64,000 bases of DNA from Bacillus cereus group sp. RP43 (GCF_040459645.1 NZ_JARVHQ010000001.1:2232001-2296000), one strand, 5' to 3'; shown: positions 42,437 to 51,839, numbered from the stretch's first letter. Numbers and translations are program-made. The notes: generated by a model not told the origin, from the sequence alone.

Positions 42437-43327
42437 ATGGAGAGTTCTCAAAGTAGAAACGAGTATTTACGACGTATTTATAAAGTGCAAGATTATATAG
42501 AATCACACATAAATGATTCACTTTCCATTGAAGATTTAGCTAATGTGGCAGGCTTTTCAAAATTTCATTTTCATAGAATTTTTAAAGGGATGATGGATGA
42601 GCCATTATCTCGGTATGTGAATCGTTTAAAGCTAGAAAGAGCAACAAATCTACTTACATACCGTCGAGATATGACGATTACAGATGTTGCTTACCATTTT
42701 GGTTTCACAGATTCAGCAGTTTTCTCCCGAACATTTAAAAGTCATTATGGAGTAAGTCCGTCTTACTATAGAAATCACAATAGCAAGAATTGCAAAGACG
42801 TTAGGCAAGGTTCTCAATACAATGAGTGTAAGAAGGTTCGAGGAGAGGTCGAAATTGTAACAGCGGACAATGTAAACGTCGCATACATAAGACATGTAGG
42901 TACATATAAAGACTTAGCTAAAGCTTTTCCGGAAATGATAGAAAAATTATTTCATTACGCAATGGAGCAAAATTATCATGTATTCGAGGATACGAAGATA
43001 TTAACAATTTATCACGATCATCATGAATTCACAGAAGACAATCATTTAAGAACAAGTCTATGTATAACAATTCCAGATGGAGTAGAAGAAGGAAATAGCG
43101 AAATTGGACTAATGACAATACCATCAGGGAAATATGCAGTAGGACACTTTGAAATATCGCAAGATGAATATAAAGGAGCATGGGATTTTTTATACGGTGA
43201 ATGGCTGCCGAATAGCGGATATAAACCGAGAGATTCGTATCCTTTTGAAGTATATAGAAATGATGCAGGGCAGCATCCGGAAAATAAACATATAGTCGAT
43301 ATATATGTACCTATCGAACCTTTTTAA
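42437..43327 (+). CDS. AraC-family regulator with GyrI-like effector domain
   Basis: A 296-residue regulator of the Rob/SoxS-like type: double helix-turn-helix at about 10-110 (SIEDLANVAGFSKFHFHRIF, then ITDVAYHFGFTDSAVFSRTF) and a GyrI-like small-molecule domain at about 135-296 (VAYIRHVGTYKDLAKAF, PSGKYAVGHFEIS). Such proteins often sense cationic lipophilic compounds. The following serine hydrolase gene starts 23 bases downstream, so it is a candidate target or operon partner. Confidence 0.88.
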   Translation: MESSQSRNEYLRRIYKVQDYIESHINDSLSIEDLANVAGFSKFHFHRIFKGMMDEPLSRYVNRLKLERATNLLTYRRDMTITDVAYHFGFTDSAVFSRTFKSHYGVSPSYYRNHNSKNCKDVRQGSQYNECKKVRGEVEIVTADNVNVAYIRHVGTYKDLAKAFPEMIEKLFHYAMEQNYHVFEDTKILTIYHDHHEFTEDNHLRTSLCITIPDGVEEGNSEIGLMTIPSGKYAVGHFEISQDEYKGAWDFLYGEWLPNSGYKPRDSYPFEVYRNDAGQHPENKHIVDIYVPIEPF

Positions 43328-43350
43328 TCATAGATTAAGGGGGAAGAAGA

Positions 43351-44298
43351 ATGAAAACGGCTGAACAGTTAGATTGTGTTGTAAAAGAAGAATATAAAAA
43401 TATTAATGGTATGTTAGTAATGCAGAAAGGTAATGTTACTTTTGAAAATTATTATAATGGTTACGGTCCAGATGATGCATATCATGTAGCATCAGTAACA
43501 AAAACGATAATCTCTGCATTAATTGGGATATGTGTAGATAAAGGTTATATAAAAAATGTTGATCAAAAAGTAATAGAGCTTTTTCCAGAATATAATCTAA
43601 AGGAATCTGAGGTAACAGTAGGACATCTTCTTACAATGACAGCTCCATATCCTTATGTGGACTGGCAGGAACCGTTAGAAGAATTATGCACACAACAGGA
43701 CTGGGTGCAGTATACACTTAATCGAATTGGGAACGGCGGGCAAATTGGAGCTTTTAAATATTCATCTGCAGGAGCTCATTTACTATCAGCAATTATTACG
43801 AGTGTAACAGGGAAAAGTGCTCGTGAATTTGCGAACGACCATCTATTCCAGCCTATTGGCATGAGAGAAATTCCAAACTACAATATGAAAGCATTTGGAT
43901 TTGATGACTTATTCGGAAAAGATGTGAAAGGATGGGTTCACGATCCAAATGGTATTACAACTGGCGGCTGGGGACTGACGTTAACGGTTAGAGATATGGC
44001 TAAGTTTGGACGTTTGTATTTAAACGAAGGTATTCATAATGGAGAGCAAATTCTATCAAAATCATGGGTAAAAGAATCAACAGCAATGAATTCGAATCAA
44101 TACGGTTACTTATGGTGGTTACGAGAAGAAGATGGTGTCTATTCATATTGTGCAATGGGAGATGGTGGAAATGTAATTTGTTGTATACCGGAGAAGGAAT
44201 TGGTGGTGGTAATTGCGTCTGAGATTATACCGGAAGCGAAGGATAGATGGGAGCTAATTTCGAAATATATTCTTTCTTGTATACAAACAAATAATTAA
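43351..44298 (+). CDS. Beta-lactamase-family (class C type) serine hydrolase
   Basis: A 315-residue cytoplasmic-looking serine hydrolase. The SxxK nucleophile motif is SVTK in YHVASVTKTIISALIGI (about 49-52), with the Tyr motif as YSS in FKYSSAGAHLL; the third element appears in a GDGGN-type context. No signal peptide is visible. It belongs with penicillin-binding-like hydrolases; peptidase or esterase activity is possible. A GGGGGAAG lies before the ATG. The gene follows the AraC/GyrI regulator. Confidence 0.82.
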   Translation: MKTAEQLDCVVKEEYKNINGMLVMQKGNVTFENYYNGYGPDDAYHVASVTKTIISALIGICVDKGYIKNVDQKVIELFPEYNLKESEVTVGHLLTMTAPYPYVDWQEPLEELCTQQDWVQYTLNRIGNGGQIGAFKYSSAGAHLLSAIITSVTGKSAREFANDHLFQPIGMREIPNYNMKAFGFDDLFGKDVKGWVHDPNGITTGGWGLTLTVRDMAKFGRLYLNEGIHNGEQILSKSWVKESTAMNSNQYGYLWWLREEDGVYSYCAMGDGGNVICCIPEKELVVVIASEIIPEAKDRWELISKYILSCIQTNN

Positions 44299-44302
44299 TT
44301 TT

Positions 44303-44351
44303 AGCAAAAAAAGATGGTATGAACTGGAATTTCATAACGTCTTTTTTGCTA
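44303..44351 (+). terminator. Rho-independent terminator
   Basis: AGCAAAAAAAGA and TCTTTTTTGCT outer arms plus an inner TATGA/TCATA pair, just after the serine hydrolase gene. Confidence 0.7.
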
Positions 44352-44421
44352 TTATGTATAAGTAAGAGATAGAAAGAGATTTCTCTAGATGGATAAAAGA
44401 CGTTGTTTGAAAGGTGAGGGT

Positions 44422-44688
44422 ATGATGACAAAGTCTAATGTTGTGGAAATAATTTCAGCTTTAGTAGCTATTATCGGTGTGTATATACTAATAAATACAC
44501 CAGAAATGGGGAGTAAGGCAGCAAGTGAAGCTGTTGCAGAGCAAGGCGGTCATATGGATACGGGTACATATGTAGCTATATTACAAGGATACGGAAATTC
44601 TTATACAATTCTAGGTGCGATTTGTTTATTCATGGGGTTGCTCAGTTTAATTTCGATTATTTCAATTCAAGTGTATAAAAATAAATAG
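44422..44688 (+). CDS. Small two-helix membrane protein, unknown function
   Basis: An 88-residue protein with hydrophobic segments at about 8-26 (ISALVAIIGVYILIN) and 60-82, joined by a small-residue/Gly loop (SKAASEAVAEQGGH). AAAGGTGAG precedes ATG 44422. No family recognised. A strong terminator follows. Confidence 0.6.
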   Translation: MMTKSNVVEIISALVAIIGVYILINTPEMGSKAASEAVAEQGGHMDTGTYVAILQGYGNSYTILGAICLFMGLLSLISIISIQVYKNK

Positions 44689-44696
44689 AGGTTAAA

Positions 44697-44735
44697 AAAT
44701 AATGCTCCTGCTAATTTGGTAGGAGCATTACTTTT
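44697..44735 (+). terminator. Rho-independent terminator
   Basis: Perfect nine-base arms AATGCTCCT (44701-44709) and AGGAGCATT (44721-44729), ten bases past the stop codon. Confidence 0.8.
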
Positions 44736-44906
44736 ATAAATAAGATTTTTATATTATATGTTAATTATTATATTGGGATAACTGCTTTTTATTGGTTCCG
44801 TTGGCTCGAAATAGGCAAAGACTTAGCATTTGATAAAAGAGTAAAGCAAATGCTTATTTCAGTGTGTCAGAAGTCTATAGACCAGTTGAAATTAAGGTAT
44901 GCATAG
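44736..44906 (+). pseudogene. Decayed C-terminal gene remnant
   Basis: One plus-strand frame is open for about 57 codons from the terminator to TAG 44904-44906, without a start codon or ribosome binding site. It reads like real protein (ITAFYWFRWLEIGKDLAF, then KRVKQMLISVCQKSIDQLKL). The preceding terminator makes it unlikely to be expressed. Probably the tail of a lost gene; family unknown. Confidence 0.35.
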
Positions 44907-44919
44907 AGAAACAGACCCT

Positions 44920-45153
44920 TTAAAGAGGATGTTTAAGCGGTTTTACCTTGTTCCTCCCAAGATATGAAATTACCAATGCAATCGGAGCAACAAAAGGTAA
45001 AAGGGGAGTCCAACCAATGAAATAAAATATTGGTGCTAAGAAAGCCATCCCACCAAAGAGCATTGTTAATTGGGATTTTTTCTCGAATCCATAAACAACT
45101 AATAATAATCCTGCTACTATCAACATTACAAAAGAGATATTAAGCAAATTCAT
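44920..45153 (-). CDS. Small membrane protein, unknown function
   Basis: A 77-residue, very hydrophobic protein with about three membrane helices (LNISFVMLIVAGLLLVVYGF at the start) and a basic C-terminus (GRNKVKPLKHPL). An ideal AGGAGGTG sits seven bases before the ATG, which supports the gene. No recognised family. Confidence 0.6.
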   Translation of the reverse strand: MNLLNISFVMLIVAGLLLVVYGFEKKSQLTMLFGGMAFLAPIFYFIGWTPLLPFVAPIALVISYLGRNKVKPLKHPL

Positions 45154-45505
45154 ATAATCACCTCCGACTAATCTGTAAAATAATTCTATATATATTATAT
45201 ACCAAATTACATGAAAATTTCATTTCATAAAAAACAACAATGTTTACGAAAACAGCCAATATTAATTAAATGTAAATGATGTGTTGGTAATGTGAAATTT
45301 TCCATCTCCTGATTTTGCCCTATGTTTTCTATGTATAATAAAAATACTAAATCAATGTGCCTATATAAAGCACTAATAAGAACATTATCAATTTAACCTC
45401 TTCCATTTCACTCACCTTAAAAAAATAAATACATTCAGTAGTTTCATAGTAAAGATTTATACATAATCAAAATCATTAAAAAGGTAATAAAAATGCGGAG
45501 GATAT
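45154..45505. other. Intergenic stretch, no gene seen
   Basis: AT-rich region between divergent genes. It probably contains promoters for the small membrane protein and the chimeric ABC gene, with a TATAAT-like sequence at about 45336, but no reliable -35 partner or protein gene could be placed. Confidence 0.4.
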
Positions 45506-46165
45506 ATGAATCTAATATTAAAAGAAATAGCAGTGAACAGAAAAATATTCATTATGTTACTTATTGGATTTGTATTAACGATATTGCCGATACTAATAGC
45601 TATATCTACTCGTGATTATTATGATGAGAAATTTTATGAGCGTAAAAATGGTTACTTTAAATATTACTATTCTATTCATCTTACGAGTAAAGGGGAATTA
45701 AGTTTTAGTGAAATAAGAAGGAATAGAGTTCATAAAACAAGAAATGAAATAATCGGGTTTATTTTTCAATATTTCGCGTTGTTAAAAGAACATACTGTAC
45801 TGGATAATGTAGCACTACCGCTAACATATAGAAAGTTAAAGCAACGGGAAAGAGAAAATAAGGCGAAGTTCTATTTGGAAAAAGTAGGTTTAAAAGAACA
45901 AATGCATAAAACACCCGATGAACTATCAGGTGGTCAGCAACAGCGGGTAGCTATCGCAAGAGCGTTAGTAGGCGAACCAGAATTAATTTTGGCCGATGAA
46001 CCGACTGGAAATTTAGATAGGAAAACGGGAGAAGAAATTATGAATCTGCTATTACAACTGAATGAAGAAGGTAGAACGATTATCATTGTAACGCATGATA
46101 TTGAAGTAGCGAATCAGTGTAATAGAATAATTGAGTTAGTTGATGGGGAAGTTGTGCAGAGTTAA
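45506..46165 (+). pseudogene. Chimeric ABC transporter remnant: permease N-terminus fused to ATPase C-terminus
   Basis: A 219-codon frame whose first part (about 1-60) is a membrane-segment start typical of FtsX/MacB-type or lantibiotic-type permeases (LLIGFVLTILPILIAIS, then a charged external stretch). From about residue 80 it is an ABC ATPase C-terminus: Q-loop GFIFQYF, signature [15 protein letters not shown] (140-154), Walker [14 protein letters not shown]-loop VTHD (195-198). Walker A is absent, so it cannot bind ATP normally. An internal deletion joining permease and ATPase genes in frame would explain it. The GGAGG site still precedes ATG 45506. No remaining permease lies downstream. 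Confidence 0.8.
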
Positions 46166-46236
46166 AGAATTAATGAACAGAATGAGAGTTAGCAATTCAG
46201 CTAAGGTACATATAAAAATACAATTACTTACTATTT

Positions 46237-46277
46237 AAGAAACCATGATGATTAACTTTTTAAAATGGTTTCTTTTT
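46237..46277 (+). terminator. Rho-independent terminator
   Basis: AAGAAACCAT (46237-46246) and ATGGTTTCTT (46265-46274) arms followed by T residues, between the ABC remnant and the next gene. Confidence 0.65.
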
Positions 46278-46389
46278 AGTATATGGACTTGAAAGTGTAG
46301 TGGAAAAATAAATTATTCACCCGTAACTTTCCACAATAAAAAATCGTTAAACAATAGAGATGATTTTTAATCATGAATGGGGGAGAAAC

Positions 46390-47427
46390 ATGAAGATTTT
46401 AATTCTAGGTGGTACACGTTTTTTAGGAAGAGCTTTAGTAGAAGAGGCTTTGAACAGAGGGCATGAAGTTACATTATTCAACCGTGGAACAAATAAAGAA
46501 ATTTTTCCAGACGTAGAGCAGTTAATCGGTGACAGAAATGATGATGTTTCAAGTTTAGAAAATCGAAAATGGGATATGGTCATAGATACGTGTGGATTTT
46601 CCCCTCATCACATTAGGAAAGTAGGAGAAGTACTTAAAGATAATATAAAGCATTATACATTCATCTCAAGCGTTTCCGTATATAAAGATTGGATCCCGCA
46701 TCACATAAAAGAAGATTATAAATTACTACCTGAACCACCAAGTGATAAGGTAAAAGCTGTAGAGAATGGAGAAATATCTCCATATGAGTATTACGGTGCG
46801 CTAAAAGTATTATGTGAAAAAGAGGCAGAGAAGTATTGGCCTGGTCGTGTTTTACACGTAAGAGCAGGACTTCTTTCAGGAATGTTTGATTATACAGATA
46901 GACTTCCTTACTGGGTTCAGCGCGTAGCAAAGGGCGGCAATATATTAGTTCCCGGCAGGAAAAATCGACCAGTGCAGTTTGTTGATATAAAAGATGTTGC
47001 AAGCTGGGGATTAAACATGGCAGAAAACAATAAAGTAGGTACATTTAATGTAACGGGTCCGAAAGATGAATTGACGATGGAGGAGTTATTAAATACGTGT
47101 AAAAAGGTTACGAATAGCCATGCTGAATTCGTTTGGGTCGATGAATCATTTATGAATGAGAATAAAGTGCAGCCATGGACAGAAATGCCATTATGGCTTC
47201 CGGAAACTTTTTCATTAGAAGGTGAAACGAAGCCGTGGAAAGGTGGATTTTCTATTAGTATCGAGAACGCTGTTAAAGAGGGGCTCGCTTTTAGCACTTT
47301 AGAAGATACAGTTACAGATGTGTATGAGTGGATGAAAGAAACGAAAGATAGGGAATTAAAGGCAGGTATTTCAATTGAAAAAGAAAAGGTGCTGTTAGAT
47401 AAGTGGTACGAAATAAAGAGAGTTTAA
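46390..47427 (+). CDS. NAD-dependent epimerase/dehydratase family protein
   Basis: A 345-residue extended short-chain dehydrogenase. The nucleotide-binding motif GGTRFLGRALVEEALNRGHE is at about 7-26, and catalytic elements include SSVSVY and YYGALK (Tyr and Lys near 138-142). Length and C-terminal domain match sugar epimerase/dehydratase-type enzymes. ATG 46390 follows GGGGGAG; a longer frame lacks a site. Substrate unknown. Confidence 0.85.
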   Translation: MKILILGGTRFLGRALVEEALNRGHEVTLFNRGTNKEIFPDVEQLIGDRNDDVSSLENRKWDMVIDTCGFSPHHIRKVGEVLKDNIKHYTFISSVSVYKDWIPHHIKEDYKLLPEPPSDKVKAVENGEISPYEYYGALKVLCEKEAEKYWPGRVLHVRAGLLSGMFDYTDRLPYWVQRVAKGGNILVPGRKNRPVQFVDIKDVASWGLNMAENNKVGTFNVTGPKDELTMEELLNTCKKVTNSHAEFVWVDESFMNENKVQPWTEMPLWLPETFSLEGETKPWKGGFSISIENAVKEGLAFSTLEDTVTDVYEWMKETKDRELKAGISIEKEKVLLDKWYEIKRV

Positions 47428-47447
47428 ATAAGAATCCTATGAAAAAA

Positions 47448-47476
47448 GGACTCTGTTTATTGGTTAAACAGAGTCC
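47448..47476. terminator. Rho-independent terminator
   Basis: Perfect 11-bp arms GGACTCTGTTT / AAACAGAGTCC. The T-run lies on the minus-strand side, so it chiefly serves the WGR-domain gene. Confidence 0.75.
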
Positions 47477-47486
47477 TAATATTAGT

Positions 47487-48278
47487 CTACCACTCAATCG
47501 GATCTTCCCCGTACATTTCCCATAGCATAGGAAACATCTTTTTCAATCCTTCTTCGTCATATTCATCCCAATCTAATTCGATGTCAATATTAGAAGCTCT
47601 TTCATTTGAAAGTACATGATAAAGTGTAAAGTATGTATCTTCTTCATTCCCAGTCTTTTCTTCATATACAGTTTGACCATAATATAGAGTAAGTTCTTCT
47701 AATTCTGGGACGTCATCTTCGCTCATATTGTCTAACACAGGAATTAACCGTTCTGGATCTTCAATACACGCTTCATAAACTTCTTTTCCTTGGAACAATA
47801 ACCATCCGCGGAAGTAATCAAAAGAATCATCCGAACAACCACCCATAATAATATAGGCCGCTGCCCATAAACGAGAAGTATAGGAATCTTTCAAAATACG
47901 ATGCATATGTGTATCAAAAGCTACAATTTCATGTACTGTACGTTTAGCAAGATGAGAAGTAAGCCATTCTAGTTGTTCTTCTTGATCTTCATCTTTCGTT
48001 TTTGCACGAGCGAGTAGCTCCCAAAATTCTTCTTCCGTTATCGTCTTTTCTTTTATGTAATCTTCTCCAAGAATAGGGTCTGTATATCCTTTTTTTCGTT
48101 TGGAAGCGATTAGTTTGTTAGCTTCTTTTATACACTCTTCTTCTGTTTCAAATTCTTTCGCTTTCACACTACCAACTGTGCCGATTTTTCCGTAAAACAC
48201 AACATAGTCTCTATCTTTTACAACGATTTTCCAAAACTTATTCGATTTCTCAGTTTGCTGGATTAATAACGTTTCCAT
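47487..48278 (-). CDS. WGR domain / DUF4240 protein
   Basis: A 263-residue protein. The N-terminal 70 residues form a WGR domain (FWKIVVKDRDYVVFYGKIGT with the G-K-I-G-T loop), known from PARPs and bacterial homologues as a nucleic-acid-associated module. From about 75 to the end it is DUF4240-like (MTEEEFWELL-type start, DDSFDYFRGWLLFQGKEVYE centre, strongly acidic end). Function unknown. I took ATG 48278 after GGGGGT; an upstream ATG at 48290 has a poorer site. Confidence 0.7.
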   Translation of the reverse strand: METLLIQQTEKSNKFWKIVVKDRDYVVFYGKIGTVGSVKAKEFETEEECIKEANKLIASKRKKGYTDPILGEDYIKEKTITEEEFWELLARAKTKDEDQEEQLEWLTSHLAKRTVHEIVAFDTHMHRILKDSYTSRLWAAAYIIMGGCSDDSFDYFRGWLLFQGKEVYEACIEDPERLIPVLDNMSEDDVPELEELTLYYGQTVYEEKTGNEEDTYFTLYHVLSNERASNIDIELDWDEYDEEGLKKMFPMLWEMYGEDPIEW

Positions 48279-48484
48279 TCGTACCCCCATATTGCTTTTC
48301 TAGTGTGCATTGTGATTGTAACATACGTATAAATACCTGTAATGACAAAAAGGTGAGTGTAGTTTTTGGAAAGTTCGAAAATCATTGAATGCAATAGAAA
48401 AATTTAGTAATCTTATTTGTACAGCACATACATATTAGTTTTTTAATGATTCGATATTTAAATAAAATATAGGGGGAAATCGGT

Positions 48485-48952
48485 GTGGATCTTACGTTTA
48501 AAGTAGAGGAAACATGTTTTAATTACCGCGTCGGAGCAATTTGTAAACACGATAATAAAATACTCATTCTTCAAAATGAAGGCGAAGATTATTGGTACGT
48601 ACCAGGCGGGCGCGTGAAAATGCTAGAAAATAGTGAAGATGCGTTAAGACGGGAGCTTGCAGAAGAACTAGGCGTTCCTATTGAAGTGAAAAGATTAATA
48701 TGGTCAGTAGAAAGCTTCTTTACACTTTCTGAGCGAAAGTTTCATGAAATCAGTTTTTATTATGAAGTAGAGCTGCATGAATTACCTGCAAATGGGGTGG
48801 ATCAATACATTCTTGAAGAAGAAGGAAGAACGTATGTATTTAAGTGGGTACCGGTGGAAGCGTTAGATGCATATAACTTACAGCCGGCATTTATAAAAGA
48901 TAAAGTAAAGGACATGGCTATTCACGTAGAGCATATTCTTTTACAAAATTAA
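48485..48952 (+). CDS. Nudix hydrolase
   Basis: A 155-residue Nudix protein with box GGRVKMLENSEDALRREL + AEELGV (about 42-65). The N-terminal beta-hairpin reads YRVGAICKHDNKILILQN. The start is GTG after AGGGGG. The following hydrolase gene begins 21 bases downstream and may be cotranscribed. Substrate unknown; the length suits nucleoside diphosphate-X hydrolases. Confidence 0.85.
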   Translation: MDLTFKVEETCFNYRVGAICKHDNKILILQNEGEDYWYVPGGRVKMLENSEDALRRELAEELGVPIEVKRLIWSVESFFTLSERKFHEISFYYEVELHELPANGVDQYILEEEGRTYVFKWVPVEALDAYNLQPAFIKDKVKDMAIHVEHILLQN

Positions 48953-48973
48953 AGGCATTCGGAGGGGAAAACG

Positions 48974-49618
48974 GTGAAAGGGACTAAAAAAGAGATTCAT
49001 ATAGATGACAAAGTAATTCGTTACACACATATAGAAAAGGGCTCTAAAACGATTTGCTTTATGTTTTCAGGTTCCGGTTACAATTATGATAAGCCGTTAT
49101 TTTATTATGCAACGATGCTTATGCTTGAAAATAAAATAGATGTAGTACATATTCATTATTCTTACGACGAACAGGCAATGAATAAACCAATGGAAGAAAT
49201 AACGAAAATAATGATGGATGATATTAATCCTATAATGAATGAAGTATTAAAAAATGGGCAATATAGCAATTCGATGTTTTTAGGGAAATCACTCGGAACA
49301 ATCCCGATTGCAAATGACTTAATGAAGAGAGAAGAATACTTACATTCAAAAATGATATTACTCACACCCTTACTGACGTTTGATTCGATTTTTGATTCTA
49401 TCTTACATAGTCATCACGACGGGCTTTTAGTAATTGGAGACAAAGATCATCAATACAATGCAAATCAAATTGATCAGTTACATAAAACGAATTTAAAAAT
49501 CGATGTTGTCAAAAACGCAAATCATTCTGTAAATGTTGGGGAATATGAAACAGAGAATTCAATTGAAGCTATAGCGAAAGTAATAGAAAAACTTAAAGAA
49601 GTTGTTAGGATGAACTAA
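48974..49618 (+). CDS. Alpha/beta hydrolase-like protein
   Basis: A 214-residue alpha/beta hydrolase: oxyanion segment FMFSGSGYNYDKP near 27-39, nucleophile elbow FLGKSLGTIP (Ser in GKSLG, near 100), Asp in VIGDKDH and His in NANHSVN. The family is close to small esterase or thioesterase-type hydrolases. GTG start with GGAGGGG upstream. Probably one transcript with the Nudix gene before it. Substrate unknown. Confidence 0.75.
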   Translation: MKGTKKEIHIDDKVIRYTHIEKGSKTICFMFSGSGYNYDKPLFYYATMLMLENKIDVVHIHYSYDEQAMNKPMEEITKIMMDDINPIMNEVLKNGQYSNSMFLGKSLGTIPIANDLMKREEYLHSKMILLTPLLTFDSIFDSILHSHHDGLLVIGDKDHQYNANQIDQLHKTNLKIDVVKNANHSVNVGEYETENSIEAIAKVIEKLKEVVRMN

Positions 49619-49638
49619 TTTAAGTTTTTAATACATGT

Positions 49639-49669
49639 AAAAAGAGATGCGAATTGCACCTCTTTTTTA
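49639..49669. terminator. Bidirectional Rho-independent terminator
   Basis: AAAAAGAGaTGC and GCAcCTCTTTTT pairing between the convergent hydrolase and TetM-like genes. Confidence 0.75.
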
Positions 49670-49670
49670 T

Positions 49671-51614
49671 TTAATAAGCCTTCAACACATGAAGTAAATA
49701 ATCTTTCCGATTTAGCGGATTAAAGTCAACACGTTTTCGAGTAGGGAAGGGAGCCGTAAGCTTTGTGAAACCAGTTGGCTTTGTTGTGAAGATACCTTCT
49801 CCTTCAGTAAATGAATGGAGCATTTGTTTAAAATTCTCTGTTTTCGCAATAGGTAACGATCCAGTTAAGTGATAAGAATCATTATGCAATATAGGCTCTG
49901 CGAAAGTTGCTGGAATGGCTGCGAGCTTATACATTGCGGTACTAATTGCGTGCTCCGGTACAGTTAATTCAAATTCGTTTAATGGCTCAAATACACAAGT
50001 TTCAGCTTGCTGTAAAGCATCCATTAAAACGAGCGGTGTTAAGTTTCTAAAGTCACTCGCTGTTGTAACAGGGCTTGCATAACCAGTATGTGTTAACGTG
50101 ACAGAAATGTCCGCAACTTCCCAGCCGTATAAACCTTGTTTTAACGATTGAAATACAGTATCTTCAATCGCTTTATGAAATGCTAAAGGTAGTGATCCAA
50201 GTTCAACGCCTAAGTTATACGTTATGCCAGAGTTAAGTTCACCCCGTTCAACTTTGAAGCCGATTGTTGCGTAAAAAGGATTCTCTTTTTCACCCATTAC
50301 TTCAACGCTATTCCCTAAGCCAATTGGTTTTTCAATACATACAACTCGTGTATTTGAAAAAGTAACTTGTAAATTGTATTTTTCATAAAGTGTTGTTTCG
50401 ATAACTTCTTTTTGTACTTCACCGAACAGGCGAATGTATAGTTCATTATGAACATCGTCTTTCCACACTTTAATGAGTGGATCTTCTTCGCACAGTTCCA
50501 TAAGTGCAGCGTATAAATCATGAATTCGCTCTTTAGGCACTGCATCAATTGCAGCTTCCATTTGTGGTTCGGCAAAGTAAATGTCCTTAATATAATCTGT
50601 CCGTTCACCGATAATATCCCCAATTTTAATATTCGTAAGTCCCCACACTTTGCAAAATTCTCCACTATGAATAGTAGAAGCTTGAACTGTATTTCCGTTA
50701 TGAAATATGCACATTTTTTTAATCTTTTCTTTACGTGACAGATATTCACCACGCTGAATATCAATATATTTTCTAACATGTAAACAACCAGAAAATAATC
50801 TTACGTAAGCAATCTTTTCACCAGAAGGTTCACGTTCAATTTTAAAAACAATACCGGACAATTTTTCATCTTGTGACGATTTAGTAGCTGGAATTAGGGC
50901 TGAAATATTTTCAAGTAACTCAGTTACTCCAATACCTGTCATTGCTGAACCAAAAAAGATAGGAAACACATTTGCTTGCTGTATTTGCTTTTCGAGTTCT
51001 TTTCTTAATAGTGCGTCCGGTATTATTTCGTTATTTACATATGATGCAAGTAAAGATTCGTTATATGGCGCTAATTGTTCGATACAATCGTCATATGATT
51101 TATATTCAATAATACGAGCTTCCTTTGTCCCTTCGTTCTCTACAGAGTAGAAGGAGATTGCATCATTTGAAAGAATTTCTTTTATTTGCTTCACAACTTT
51201 TTCAGTATTTGCGCCACTACGATCAATTTTATTAACAAGTAAAACAGTCGGTATGTTTAATTTCTGTAATGTTCGCATTAAAATCTTCGTTTGTGCTTGC
51301 ACACCTTCAACGGCAGAGATGACTAAAATTGCACCGTCTAAAACACGGAATGATCGCTCCACTTCAGCGATAAAATCAGCGTGTCCTGGTGTATCAATGA
51401 CATTTACTTTTACATCATCAATAAAGAAAGAAACGACAGATGCTTTAATCGTAATTCCGCGTTGTCTTTCTAATTCCATTGAGTCAGTTTGCGTACTTCC
51501 GCTATCAACACGGCCAATTTCTTTAATTACATTCGTTTCAAAAAGAATTCGCTCAGTCAAACTCGTCTTGCCAGCGTCTACGTGCGCGACAATCCCTATA
51601 TTTATTGTTGTCAT
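49671..51614 (-). CDS. TetM/TetO-class translational GTPase (ribosomal protection type)
   Basis: A 647-residue EF-G paralogue. G-domain motifs: AHVDAGKT (10-17), RGIT (about 52), DTPGHADF (about 74-81), NKID (about 129-132). Domains II-V follow; the domain IV loop reads YASPVTTASDFRNL, retaining the SPV element of ribosomal protection proteins, and the C-terminus ends with RKDYLLHVLKAY. Known relatives release tetracycline from the ribosome, but chromosomal members in Bacillus may have another translation role. Phenotype cannot be read from sequence. A GAGGA lies about ten bases before the ATG. Confidence 0.88.
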   Translation of the reverse strand: MTTINIGIVAHVDAGKTSLTERILFETNVIKEIGRVDSGSTQTDSMELERQRGITIKASVVSFFIDDVKVNVIDTPGHADFIAEVERSFRVLDGAILVISAVEGVQAQTKILMRTLQKLNIPTVLLVNKIDRSGANTEKVVKQIKEILSNDAISFYSVENEGTKEARIIEYKSYDDCIEQLAPYNESLLASYVNNEIIPDALLRKELEKQIQQANVFPIFFGSAMTGIGVTELLENISALIPATKSSQDEKLSGIVFKIEREPSGEKIAYVRLFSGCLHVRKYIDIQRGEYLSRKEKIKKMCIFHNGNTVQASTIHSGEFCKVWGLTNIKIGDIIGERTDYIKDIYFAEPQMEAAIDAVPKERIHDLYAALMELCEEDPLIKVWKDDVHNELYIRLFGEVQKEVIETTLYEKYNLQVTFSNTRVVCIEKPIGLGNSVEVMGEKENPFYATIGFKVERGELNSGITYNLGVELGSLPLAFHKAIEDTVFQSLKQGLYGWEVADISVTLTHTGYASPVTTASDFRNLTPLVLMDALQQAETCVFEPLNEFELTVPEHAISTAMYKLAAIPATFAEPILHNDSYHLTGSLPIAKTENFKQMLHSFTEGEGIFTTKPTGFTKLTAPFPTRKRVDFNPLNRKDYLLHVLKAY

Positions 51615-51787
51615 ATGTGAATATCCTCATTTCATTTTCCATTGTCATTTCCTCATTTCTATTTGTGTATTGCCGCATTACAATCACTCTCCAGTCATTT
51701 AAATTATTACTATTATAATGTAATTTACATTTTTTGTAACGCTACAAAGCGCCTTAATTTGGAAAAAATAAAATGAAAACAAAATGC

Positions 51788-51839
51788 TTGCATTCTAAAT
51801 CGATATAGATTATATTAATTGACATATCAACTATTGATA
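51788..51839 (+). promoter_or_regulatory. SigA-type promoter with overlapping MarR-type operator
   Basis: TTGCAT (51788-51793), 17-bp spacer, TATATT (51811-51816). A palindrome TATCAACTATTGATA at 51825-51839 covers the expected start point, so a repressor bound there would block transcription of the MarR operon. Confidence 0.6.

Noticed and set aside
51253..51702. Plus-strand frame of 149 codons antisense to the TetM-like gene
   Set aside because: Fully explained as the complement of the GTPase domain; no ribosome binding site or recognisable domain.
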